The notes below the pieces were generated by a model. The model saw only the letters and a program-made list of their open reading frames with translations, was not told where the DNA came from and searched no databases. A program made the translations under genes and the position numbers. DNA of 24,952 nucleotides from Acidobacteria bacterium 37-71-11 (GTDB lineage: Bacteria; Acidobacteriota; Thermoanaerobaculia; Thermoanaerobaculales; Thermoanaerobaculaceae): the NCBI GenBank assembly GCA_002279285.1, contig NCBR01000002.1, forward strand, positions 1 to 24,952, written 5' to 3'. Below, one piece after another: positions 1-6,737 of the stretch; position 1 is the stretch's first letter, and every line of letters begins with the position of its first letter.

Positions 1-1384
1 TTTGCGCGGTCGCGCCGCGTACCGGCTCGGTGATCTGACGGCCGCCGCAGCGGCGTTCGACGAGGCGCTTGCCGCCGCGAGCGCCCCGGCCGACCGCTTC
101 GCCGCCGCCGTGCAGCGCGCCCGCGTTGCCGAGATGCTCGGCGATTTTCGCGCGGCGCTGGGGTTCTGGGACGCCGCGCGCGCCGCCGCGCCGCGAGAAG
201 TCGAAGGGTGGGACGGCGGCGCCCGCGTCCGCGCGGTGCTCGGGCGCGGCGGCGAGGCCGCCGCGATGCTCGCCCGTTGCCCCGCCGCGGTCCAGCGCGT
301 GGCCGGCCCACGCCTGGCTGCGTTTCTGCTGGCCCACGGCGACGCGACGCACGCCCGCGCCGTCCTCGCCCGCCTCCCATGGCGCCTCCCCGCCGCGCGG
401 ACGCTCGCGATCGCCGTGCTCGTGCGGGAGGGCGAGCTGCCGGCGGCACGGGCCGCAGCCGCCGAGGTGCTGGCGGACAGCCGCGCCGGGCCGTGGCGGG
501 ACATGGTGGTCGGCCTCCTGCCGCCTCCGGCGGCGGGAGGGCCGGTCGCGCCGACGTCCGACCCCGTCCGGCTCGCCCGCCTCGCGGCGGAGCGCGGGCC
601 GCGGGCTGCGGCCGGCGCGCTCGCCGCCGCGCTCGCCGGCGACCCGGCGTGGGTGCGCCTTCTCGCCGGGGCGCCCAGCGAGCCAACCGCCTGGGCCGGG
701 CCGGCGCACACACTCGCGGCCGCCGGCCTCGAACGTGACGCCGCGGCGCTCTACGCGGCGACGTTCCCCGCCGCGACCCCGAACGATCTCGCGTGGAGCG
801 CCGAGCGTCTCGCGGCGTGGGGCAACCGCCCGGCGGCACTGGCCGCCGGCGAGCGGCTATGGGACCGGCTCGGCTCGCCCCCGGCCGCGCTGCTGCCGCC
901 GCCGCTGCAGCGCCTGATCCTCGTGCCCGATCTCGCCGGCCCGTGCCGGGAGGCGGCGCGCGCCGCAGCGGTCCCGGCCGCGTGGCTGGTGGGGATCGTC
1001 CGGCAGGAGTCGCGCTTCGACGAGGAGGCCGTCTCGGCGGCGGGCGCGATCGGCGTGGCGCAGATGGTCCCCGAGGCGGCGCGGCGGCTGGGGGCGGCGC
1101 CGGACGATCTGAAGGACTCGAACCTCGCCCTCCGGCTCGCCGCCCGCGAGGTCGCCCGTCTGACGGCGCGCTTCGGTCCGCGCCTGGCGGTGGTGGCCGC
1201 AGCGTACAACGCCGGCGACCGGGTCGTGGCGACCTGGCTCGCCGAACTCGGGGGCGACCCGGGCGACGCGGTGTTCGCCGCCGCCGTGCCCTACCGCGAG
1301 ACGGCCGGGTACGTTCTCGCCGTGTGCGAGGGCGCCGAGCTCGCGGGTTACCTCGACGACGAGACGGCCGTGGGCGCGAGGTAG
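1..1384 (+). CDS. Soluble lytic murein transglycosylase, 5' end cut by the window
   Basis: The reading frame is open to the left edge, so the N-terminus is missing; about 460 codons are visible. The C-terminal part (about residues 320-430 of the visible stretch) is a lysozyme-like SLT domain. It has the catalytic glutamate in the RQESRF motif (visible residue 336), the AAGAIGVAQMVPEAARRLG segment and the AAYNAGD motif that ends the fold. The upstream part is Ala-rich and helical with TPR-like character, resembling the superhelical domain of Slt70-type enzymes. Members of the family cleave the MurNAc-GlcNAc bond of peptidoglycan in the periplasm, leaving 1,6-anhydroMurNAc. The last 37 bases overlap the 3' end of the convergent SurA-like gene. 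A signal peptide cannot be judged because the start lies outside the window. Confidence 0.88.
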   Translation, partial: LRGRAAYRLGDLTAAAAAFDEALAAASAPADRFAAAVQRARVAEMLGDFRAALGFWDAARAAAPREVEGWDGGARVRAVLGRGGEAAAMLARCPAAVQRVAGPRLAAFLLAHGDATHARAVLARLPWRLPAARTLAIAVLVREGELPAARAAAAEVLADSRAGPWRDMVVGLLPPPAAGGPVAPTSDPVRLARLAAERGPRAAAGALAAALAGDPAWVRLLAGAPSEPTAWAGPAHTLAAAGLERDAAALYAATFPAATPNDLAWSAERLAAWGNRPAALAAGERLWDRLGSPPAALLPPPLQRLILVPDLAGPCREAARAAAVPAAWLVGIVRQESRFDEEAVSAAGAIGVAQMVPEAARRLGAAPDDLKDSNLALRLAAREVARLTARFGPRLAVVAAAYNAGDRVVATWLAELGGDPGDAVFAAAVPYRETAGYVLAVCEGAELAGYLDDETAVGAR

Positions 1385-2001
1385 CGCACGATCTCCGCCC
1401 GCTTGGCGAGTCCCGCGGTCCAGCGGTCGATCTCCGCCGCGAGCTTGCGCTCGCGCAAGAGCGCCTCCACCTTGGGGCGGACGTCCGCGAGCGGCGGCAC
1501 CGGCTTGCCCTGGCTCTTCAGTTGCGGGACCAGCTCCTGCTGCCAGAACGCCTCCACCTCCTGGCTGGTGGGGCGCACGAACGGCCCGAAGCGCGAGGCG
1601 ACGTACGACTGCACCACGGCGGCGCGGCGGACGAGTTCCCGCAACGGCCCCTCGTTGAAGCCGATCTTCGCCAGCTTCTCGCGCAGCGCGTCTTCCCCGC
1701 CCGCCCGCTCCACGGTCGCCCGCCACGCCGCGTCGAGGTCGACCTGGGTGCGGGCTGCGATTCCTGCCGCCTGGAGGTCCTGCCAGCGCAGCTCGAGGTC
1801 CACGAGTGCCTCTAGGACCGCGCGGTCGTAATCGGCATCGCTCTCGGCCGGCTCCCTCGGCACCAGCGCCCCCACCTCGGCCAGCTCGACGTCGGAGGCG
1901 AGGACCGGCACGTTGTTAACCAAAGCAAGGACACGCTCGACCTCGACCGCCGCGGCGAACAACACCGGAAGAAGCAGCGTCAGCACGGCATCATGGTACA
2001 C
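1348..2001 (-). CDS. SurA N-terminal-domain-like periplasmic chaperone, no PPIase domain
   Basis: This is a 217-residue protein with a hydrophobic N-terminus (LTLLLPVLFAAA) followed by VERVLALVNNVPVLASDVEL, the opening pattern of SurA/PpiD-type chaperone N-domains. The middle is helical and charged. A C-terminal helix (VRPKVEALLRERKLAAEIDRW) fits the helix that closes the SurA chaperone module. No parvulin isomerase domain is present, so it is about half the length of SurA. The family binds unfolded outer-membrane proteins in the periplasm; that role is inferred here. The start is uncertain: GTG at 2001 gives the longest form, and GTG at 1986 would start directly at the signal peptide. Neither has a clear ribosome binding site. 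It is divergent from the glutaminase gene, with fewer than 35 bases between the starts, and overlaps the transglycosylase tail convergently. Confidence 0.7.
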   Translation of the reverse strand: MYHDAVLTLLLPVLFAAAVEVERVLALVNNVPVLASDVELAEVGALVPREPAESDADYDRAVLEALVDLELRWQDLQAAGIAARTQVDLDAAWRATVERAGGEDALREKLAKIGFNEGPLRELVRRAAVVQSYVASRFGPFVRPTSQEVEAFWQQELVPQLKSQGKPVPPLADVRPKVEALLRERKLAAEIDRWTAGLAKRAEIVRYLAPTAVSSSR

Positions 2002-2008
2002 TTCGCGC

Positions 2009-2013
2009 GGAGG
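2009..2013 (+). promoter_or_regulatory. Ribosome binding site setting the GTG start of the glutaminase gene
   Basis: GGAGG is followed by five bases and then GTG at 2019. This strong, well-spaced Shine-Dalgarno sequence selects the GTG over other in-frame or nearby starts. Confidence 0.75.
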
Positions 2014-2018
2014 TTTGC

Positions 2019-2882
2019 GTGGGGACAGGTGCGCCGCAGCCGGGTGATCTGGTCGTGGCCCTGGCGCAGATTGCGACCTGCCCGGGTCAACTCCGACACA
2101 ACCTCGCCAAGCATCTCGCCGCGGTGGAGGATGCGCGCGCCGCCGGCGCCCACCTCGTCGTCTTCCCCGAACTCTCGCTCTCCGGCTACCTCCTCGCCCA
2201 CGGCGTCCTGGAACACGCGATGCGGCTCGACGACCCGCGCCTTGACCCCCTGCTCAAGGTGAGCCGCGACGTCGCGCTGTTGGTGGGGTTGCCGCTGCGC
2301 GAGCCGCACGGGGGGATCTCCAACGCTGCGGTGCTGCTCGAAGGCGGGGAGGTCCGCGGCGTCCACCGCAAGCTCTACCTGCCCACCTACGGCATGTTCG
2401 ACGAAGGGCGCTACTTCGTGCCGGGGCCGCGTCTGGCGCCGATCGCCTGTGCCCTGGGACGGTTCGGGGTGCTGATCTGCGAGGACGCCTGGCACCTCTC
2501 CTCGGCGGTCATCCTCGCCCACGCCGGGGTGGACGCGTTGCTGGTCGTGGCCGGGGGACCCACCGAGCTGGACGGCGGCGGCGAACCGGCCGGGTCGCGC
2601 CGGTGGCACTGGATCATGGGCGCCACCGCGGTGACCACCGTCAGCCCGGTCTTCTTCGCGAACCGGTGCGGTTGGGAGGAGGGGGTGCTGTTCGGCGGCC
2701 GCTCATGGGCGGTGGACGGCCGCGGGACGAGCCTCGCCGAGCCCGCTCCGGCGCTCGACGAGGCCCTGGTCGTGGCGCCGCTCTCATTGGCGGCCGCCGC
2801 GCGCACCCGCACCCTGATTCCGATTCCGATCGCCGAGAGGTTCGACCTCTGGCGCGCGGCGCTGGGGGACCCGGATGCGTGA
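2019..2882 (+). CDS. Nitrilase-fold glutaminase, partner of NAD synthetase
   Basis: This 287-residue protein belongs to the carbon-nitrogen hydrolase superfamily. The catalytic triad is visible: Glu51 in VFPELSLSGY, Lys118 in HRKLYLPTYGMFDEGRYF and Cys154 in LICEDAWH. The K-LPTY-FDE-RYF pattern is the one seen in the glutaminase half of glutamine-dependent NAD synthetases. Here that half is a separate gene. The synthetase starts 8 bases before this stop codon, in another frame, so the two are probably translationally coupled. The expected role is hydrolysis of glutamine to supply ammonia to NadE in the cytoplasm. The GTG start is supported by GGAGG five bases upstream. A generic amidase acting on another substrate is possible, but the neighbour makes NAD synthesis the best reading. 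Confidence 0.85.
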   Translation: MGTGAPQPGDLVVALAQIATCPGQLRHNLAKHLAAVEDARAAGAHLVVFPELSLSGYLLAHGVLEHAMRLDDPRLDPLLKVSRDVALLVGLPLREPHGGISNAAVLLEGGEVRGVHRKLYLPTYGMFDEGRYFVPGPRLAPIACALGRFGVLICEDAWHLSSAVILAHAGVDALLVVAGGPTELDGGGEPAGSRRWHWIMGATAVTTVSPVFFANRCGWEEGVLFGGRSWAVDGRGTSLAEPAPALDEALVVAPLSLAAAARTRTLIPIPIAERFDLWRAALGDPDA

Positions 2883-3702
2883 GCTGCCTTCGGTGGACAC
2901 CGCCCTCCTCAGCGAAACGCTCCGGCGCTTCCTCGCCGAGGAGCTGCGCGCCTCCGGCCTCGCTGGCTACGTGGTCGGACTCTCCGGCGGCGTCGATTCG
3001 GCGGTCGCGGCGGCGGTGGCCGCCGCGGCGGTGGGGGCGGAGAATGTGCTTGCCCTGGCCCTGCCCGGCCCGACGAGCTCGGCCGAGAGCCTGCGCGACG
3101 CGCGGGCGGTGGCCGCGGCGCTCGGCCTGAAGGTCGAGGTCGTCGACCTCGCCGGGCCGGCGGAGGCGCTCGCCGGGACGCTCGGCGCGCGCGGCGACCG
3201 GGTCCGCTTCGGCAACGTGATGGCGCGCCTGCGCATGGTCGCCCTGTTCGACCGGGCCCGCACCGTGCCGGCGCTGGTGCTCGGCACCAGCAACAAGTCC
3301 GAGATCCTGCTTGGGTACTCGACCCTGTTCGGCGACGCCGCGGCGTCGGTGCAACCTCTGGGCGACGTCTGGAAGACCCACGTCTTCGCGCTCGGCCGCC
3401 TGCTCGGCGTGCCGGAGGCGGTCGTCGGCAAACCCCCGACCGCCGACCTGTGGCCCGGGCAGACCGACGCCGGCGAGCTGGGGTTCGACTACCCGGCGGT
3501 CGATCCGGTCCTCTACTGGCACCACGAGGGGGGGCTGGGACGCGAGGCGCTCCTCGCGGCTGGGTTTCCCCAGGCGCTCGTGGATGCCGCCCTGGCGGCA
3601 TACCGCCGCAACCGCTTCAAGTGGCGCCCGACGGTGGTGGCGCGGGTGTCGGCGAGCTGCATCAACGTGGACCGGATCCTCCCCCGCAACCCGGAACGAT
3701 GA
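2875..3702 (+). CDS. nadE: NAD(+) synthetase, synthetase domain only
   Basis: This 275-residue protein is an N-type ATP pyrophosphatase. The P-loop SGGVDS is at residues 37-42, LGTSNKSEILLGYSTLFGD carries the substrate-binding region, and KPPTADLWPGQTDAGELGFDY is the typical NadE C-terminal signature. The enzyme adenylates nicotinic acid adenine dinucleotide and amidates it to NAD in the cytoplasm. It lacks the N-terminal glutaminase domain of fused enzymes and is the length of the ammonia-dependent type. A separate glutaminase gene overlaps its start by 8 bases. The ATG start leaves a normal N-terminal helix before the P-loop. Its stop codon overlaps the rsmI start in an ATGA junction. Confidence 0.95.
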   Translation: MRELPSVDTALLSETLRRFLAEELRASGLAGYVVGLSGGVDSAVAAAVAAAAVGAENVLALALPGPTSSAESLRDARAVAAALGLKVEVVDLAGPAEALAGTLGARGDRVRFGNVMARLRMVALFDRARTVPALVLGTSNKSEILLGYSTLFGDAAASVQPLGDVWKTHVFALGRLLGVPEAVVGKPPTADLWPGQTDAGELGFDYPAVDPVLYWHHEGGLGREALLAAGFPQALVDAALAAYRRNRFKWRPTVVARVSASCINVDRILPRNPER

Positions 3703-4661
3703 CGGTGGTGGACCGCGCCACCTGGCCCGGGGTGGAGACCGGCGCGCCAGCTCCCGAGGAACGGGAGCCGGCTCCGTCTTCGGACCACGGACCACGGACC
3801 ACCGACCGCGTTACTCCTGGCGGTCGCCTCTGGGTGGTGGCCACGCCGATCGGCAACCTCTCCGACCTCTCGCCGCGCGCCCGCGAGGTCCTCGCCGGCG
3901 TCCGCCTGGTCCTCGCGGAGGACACTCGCCACGTCCGCAAGCTCTTGAACCATTACGACATCACGACCGCGGCGCGGGCGCTGCACGAGCACAACGAGGC
4001 GCGCGAGGTCCCCCGCCTGGTCGCCGAACTGCGAGGCGGCGCCGAGTTTGCGCTCGTTTCCGACGCCGGCACGCCGCTCCTGGCCGACCCGGGCTACCGC
4101 CTGGTGCGCGCCTGCCGCGAGAGCGGGATCGAGGTGCTCGCGGTGCCGGGGCCGAGCGCCGTGGCCGCCGCGCTCTCGGTTGCGGGTCTGCCGCCGGTCC
4201 CGTTCACCTTCGCAGGGTTCCTGCCGCCCCGGTCGGGCGCGCGCGCCGCCGCGCTCGCCGCGCTCGCCGCGCTGCCGCACACGCTCGTCCTGTTCCTCTC
4301 CCCGCACCGCTTGCGACCGGAACTCGAGGCGTGCGCCGACGTCCTCGGTGGGGAACGCGAGGGAGCGCTCGTGGCCGAGCTGACCAAGATCCACGAGCGC
4401 TGCCAGCGCGGCTCTCTCGCCGGGCTCGCGGCGTGGAGCGCGGCCGCCGCCCCGAGGGGCGAATACACGTTGGTCGTCGGCCCCCCGGCGGCCGCGGCAG
4501 CAGCGGGCGAGGCGGCAACGCCGGAGACTGCACGCGCGGCGGTGGAGGCGGCGCTCGAGCGCGGCCTCGACCTCGCCGCGGCCCGCCGCGAGGCCGCGCA
4601 CGCGCTCGGTCTCACGCGGCGGGAGCTGTACGCCTTGACGACGCGGCAGGGCGCCCGATGA
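3699..4661 (+). CDS. rsmI: 16S rRNA 2'-O-ribose C1402 methyltransferase
   Basis: The 320-residue form starts at the ATG that overlaps the nadE stop (ATGA). From residue 44 it matches RsmI closely: LWVVATPIGNLSDLS, LAEDTRHVRKLLNHY, HEHNE, VSDAGTPLLADPGYRLVR, PGPSAVAAALSVAGLP, FAGFLPPRSG and ELTKIHERCQRG, ending in a helix-turn-helix-like tail LGLTRRELYAL. The enzyme uses S-adenosylmethionine to methylate C1402 in the ribosomal decoding centre. Oddly, residues 2-43 are an extension without family resemblance. They are encoded by DNA holding a 7-bp hairpin and a GGACCAC tandem repeat, read as DHGPRTTD. The only in-frame start after the repeat is GTG at 3834, which would remove the first beta strand, so the extension is probably translated. 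The 3' end overlaps holA by 50 bases. Confidence 0.93.
   Translation: MTVVDRATWPGVETGAPAPEEREPAPSSDHGPRTTDRVTPGGRLWVVATPIGNLSDLSPRAREVLAGVRLVLAEDTRHVRKLLNHYDITTAARALHEHNEAREVPRLVAELRGGAEFALVSDAGTPLLADPGYRLVRACRESGIEVLAVPGPSAVAAALSVAGLPPVPFTFAGFLPPRSGARAAALAALAALPHTLVLFLSPHRLRPELEACADVLGGEREGALVAELTKIHERCQRGSLAGLAAWSAAAAPRGEYTLVVGPPAAAAAAGEAATPETARAAVEAALERGLDLAAARREAAHALGLTRRELYALTTRQGAR
3750..3768. repeat. Perfect 7-bp inverted repeat inside the RsmI extension
   Basis: GCTCCCG, five bases (AGGAA), then CGGGAGC form a perfect 7-bp stem. It lies 51 bases after the rsmI start and just before the heptamer array. There is no T-run after it, so it is not an obvious terminator. Confidence 0.6.
3782..3809. 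repeat. Heptamer tandem repeat (GGACCAC x3 plus one degenerate unit)
   Basis: There are three perfect copies of GGACCAC at 3782-3788, 3789-3795 and 3796-3802, then CGACCGC. The 7-base period shifts the reading frame in each unit and yields DHGPRTTDR in the RsmI frame. Two other loci in the window have the same period: 15070-15097 and 15935-16042. Confidence 0.85.
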
Positions 4662-5769
4662 GGGCGAGCACGAGGGCACTGACCGCGGCGAGGGCGGCAG
4701 GGCCTCGGGCGCGCTCGATCCGGCTCTCGGCCAGGCACGCCAGGGCCGCGACCAGTTCGGGCTCACCGTAGGCCGCCGCGAGCCGGAACGCGCGGTGGAG
4801 CTGCCAAGGCGTCATATCGGCCACGGGGGAGTCGGGCGTGGACTCGATGTCCTTGGCCAGGCGGGGCAACAGGCGTGGCTTGAACGCGCGCGGGTACCAA
4901 TCCTTCCCGGCGCAGCGCTTGGGGTCGAGTTCCGCGGCGAGGCCCGCTCGCGCCGCGTGAGAGCGCACCGCGAGCGCCTGCCGCAGCAGCCGGCCCACGG
5001 TGCCCGCGAGGATCGGGCCGAGACGGTCGGGGCCGACCGCGTCGCCTCGCCAGTCGGTGAGGACCGCGCCGGCGGCGATCGCGCCGGCGAAGCGGGCGAA
5101 GCGGCCTCCGTCGCGGTGTTGCAGCGCGTCCTCGATCTCGCGCAGCTGCCGCTCGCCGGCCCCCGCCTGCGCCCGGACGGTGGCGGCGTCTGCTTCACCC
5201 GAGAGCGCCAGGCGCTCGGCGGCCTTGGCCAGCTCGCGCGGGCGGAAACCGTACGCCTCGCAGAGGGCGTCAACCACCTCGTGGTTGCCCTCGAGGCCGG
5301 GGGCGGCGCGCGCGACCAGGGAGGCCAAAACCTGCCGCTGCTTGGGTGAGACCCGTGCCTCCTCCCACGGCTTTGGCGCCTCCGGGAGCCCGATGAAGCG
5401 GGCCTCGCCGCGGCGGGCGATCGCGTCCGCCAGCGACCCATCGGGGGCGGTCTTGGTCACCACGCTCATCACCAGGCCCACGTCGGCGAGGGGCAGCTTC
5501 TCGAGGCTCTCGGCGAGCGCGTCCGCGGCCGCGCGGCGGCTGGCGCCGAAGTAGGGCCGGGCATCGACGACCACCAGCAGGCGTTCCGCCGCGAAGAGCG
5601 AGGGGCTGGCCAGCTCCTGCACGAGGCGCGCGGCCGGCGGCGCCTCGTCGAACGCAACGACCTCGCCGGCCGGGTGAGCCTGCCGCCATGCCGCCACGGC
5701 GTCCTGGCGCGCGAGTTCGAGCAGGAAGTCGTCGGGACTGGCGAGGAGGAGGATCTGGGTTGAACTCAC
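4612..5769 (-). CDS. holA: DNA polymerase III delta subunit
   Basis: The 385-residue protein starts at GTG 5769 with SSTQILLLASPDDFLLE, which matches the opening of delta subunits (strand, then the degenerate nucleotide-binding region). It continues with the family pattern: ELASPSLFAAERLLVVVDA, an Asp-Gly-Ser-containing linker, LASLVARAAPGLEGNHEVVDALCEAYGFRPRELAKAAERLAL and a helical collar domain. There is no P-loop, as expected for delta. The protein is part of the clamp loader and opens the beta clamp. The frame stays open upstream to 5967, but that stretch overlaps the dksA-type gene and lacks family similarity. No good ribosome binding site precedes GTG 5769. The end overlaps rsmI convergently by 50 bases. 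HolA sequences diverge strongly, so this call rests on overall pattern. Confidence 0.75.
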   Translation of the reverse strand: MSSTQILLLASPDDFLLELARQDAVAAWRQAHPAGEVVAFDEAPPAARLVQELASPSLFAAERLLVVVDARPYFGASRRAAADALAESLEKLPLADVGLVMSVVTKTAPDGSLADAIARRGEARFIGLPEAPKPWEEARVSPKQRQVLASLVARAAPGLEGNHEVVDALCEAYGFRPRELAKAAERLALSGEADAATVRAQAGAGERQLREIEDALQHRDGGRFARFAGAIAAGAVLTDWRGDAVGPDRLGPILAGTVGRLLRQALAVRSHAARAGLAAELDPKRCAGKDWYPRAFKPRLLPRLAKDIESTPDSPVADMTPWQLHRAFRLAAAYGEPELVAALACLAESRIERARGPAALAAVSALVLALIGRPAASSRRTAPAA

Positions 5770-5861
5770 GGGCGGGGCTTCGGCCTCCTCACCTACCGGG
5801 GGCGTCTCGCCGGCCCCGCGGCGGGCCTCGGGGCGACGCCGAGCGGTCCCCGCGACCGGCG

Positions 5862-6218
5862 TCAGATCTCGCCGCGGTCCTGCAGTTCCTGGCACGCGAT
5901 GCAGTACCGCGCCCACGGAACCGCTTGCAGCCGTTGCTTCTCGATCGGCTGTTCGCAATGGATACACGTGCCGAAACGCCCGCTGTCGAGGCGCGCGAGC
6001 GCCTCGTCGATCATCCGGAGCATCTTGCCCTCGTTCTCCGAGAGCGAGAAGGAAAACTCCCTCTGGAACGCGCTGGTGGCGCGGTCGGCGATGTCAGGGG
6101 CGCCCGATTCGGTTTCCACCGAGCCCATCTCACGGGCGCGCGACACCCCCTCCATGACTTCCTTGCGCTTGGCCTGCAAGTGCTTCTTCATGGTCTTGAG
6201 TTCAATCGCGTGAGCCAA
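5862..6218 (-). CDS. DksA/TraR-family zinc-finger protein
   Basis: This 118-residue protein has an N-terminal coiled-coil region (MKKHLQAKRKEVMEGVSRAREM), a central segment with LSENEGKMLRMIDEALARLDSGRFG, and a C4 zinc finger with Cys85, Cys88, Cys106 and Cys109 (CIHC and CIAC). The LDSGRFGTC motif is characteristic. Relatives bind the secondary channel of RNA polymerase and modulate transcription, often with ppGpp; the small size resembles the TraR/YocK group. TTG at 6218 is chosen because GGAGG sits five bases upstream; ATG at 6191 is the alternative. A perfect -10 box (TATAAT) lies about 20 bases upstream, giving a very short leader. holA follows on the same strand after about 90 bases. 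Confidence 0.88.
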   Translation of the reverse strand: MAHAIELKTMKKHLQAKRKEVMEGVSRAREMGSVETESGAPDIADRATSAFQREFSFSLSENEGKMLRMIDEALARLDSGRFGTCIHCEQPIEKQRLQAVPWARYCIACQELQDRGEI

Positions 6219-6223
6219 TCCAG

Positions 6224-6228
6224 CCTCC
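6224..6228 (-). promoter_or_regulatory. Ribosome binding site supporting a TTG start of the dksA-type gene
   Basis: On the minus strand, GGAGG is followed by CTGGA and TTG at 6218. The ideal five-base spacing favours the rare TTG start over ATG 6191. Confidence 0.65.
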
Positions 6229-6237
6229 AGACGGGCG

Positions 6238-6243
6238 ATTATA
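6238..6243 (-). promoter_or_regulatory. Perfect -10 box (TATAAT) upstream of the dksA-type gene
   Basis: On the minus strand the sequence GCGGTATAATCGCC lies between the rlmH stop (6261) and the dksA-type start. A start site about 7 bases downstream would leave only about 13 bases before the start codon, including the ribosome binding site. The -35 region is weak (TTAGAC at 15-bp spacing or GGTTAG at 17). A perfect TATAAT is rare in DNA this GC-rich. Confidence 0.55.
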
Positions 6244-6260
6244 CCGCAACGCCCAACCGT

Positions 6261-6737
6261 CTAACCCAAAGAGGTCCGGTGGTATTGCCCGCCGGCAAGC
6301 AGGTCGCACGCGCGGTAGAGCTGCTCGAGCAGCACGACGCGGGCGAGCGCGTGGGGGAGGGTCAGGCGCGAGAGCGCAAGCCGCTCGTGCGCCTCGGCCT
6401 TGAGGCCCCCGTCCAGCCCGAGGTCCGACCCGATCATGAACACCGTGCGCCCGCGCTGCCGGCGCTCCCCGAGCCACGAGGCCAGCTCCTCGGTGCTCCG
6501 CTCCCGCCCGCTCTCGTCGAGCGCCACCACCGCGTCCCCGGGTACGAGGTGGCGCCGGATCGCGTCGGCTTCCTCGGCCAGCGCCTTCCTCGGGTCGCCC
6601 CCCCGGCCGGCCGCCGGCCGCAGCCGCACCGTGGCGAACGGCAGGTGGCGGGCCAGCCTCGCCCCGAACTCGCCGGCGAGCGCCTCGAACGGCTCGGGCG
6701 CCCGCCGGCCGACCCACAGCAGCAGCACGCCGTTCAC
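6261..6737 (-). CDS. rlmH: 23S rRNA pseudouridine-1915 N3-methyltransferase
   Basis: The 158-residue protein matches RlmH: an N-terminal strand GVLLLWVGRR, a central DAVVALDESGRERSTEELASWL, the SPOUT knot region RTVFMIGSDLGLDG, and the C-terminal signature LALSRLTLPHALARVVLLEQLYRACDLLAGGQYHR. RlmH is a SPOUT-fold SAM-dependent enzyme that methylates pseudouridine 1915 in helix 69 of the 50S subunit. The GTG start at 6737 forms a GTGA overlap with the upstream ATPase gene and gives the usual family length; ATG 6752 would add five residues. The knot motif reads IGSDLG rather than the more common IGG-x-x-G, a mild variation. Confidence 0.93.
   Translation of the reverse strand: MNGVLLLWVGRRAPEPFEALAGEFGARLARHLPFATVRLRPAAGRGGDPRKALAEEADAIRRHLVPGDAVVALDESGRERSTEELASWLGERRQRGRTVFMIGSDLGLDGGLKAEAHERLALSRLTLPHALARVVLLEQLYRACDLLAGGQYHRTSLG

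Noticed and set aside
5770..5967. Longer N-terminus for the delta subunit
   Set aside because: The extra frame runs into the dksA-type gene and shows no similarity to delta subunits; family similarity begins at the GTG at 5769.
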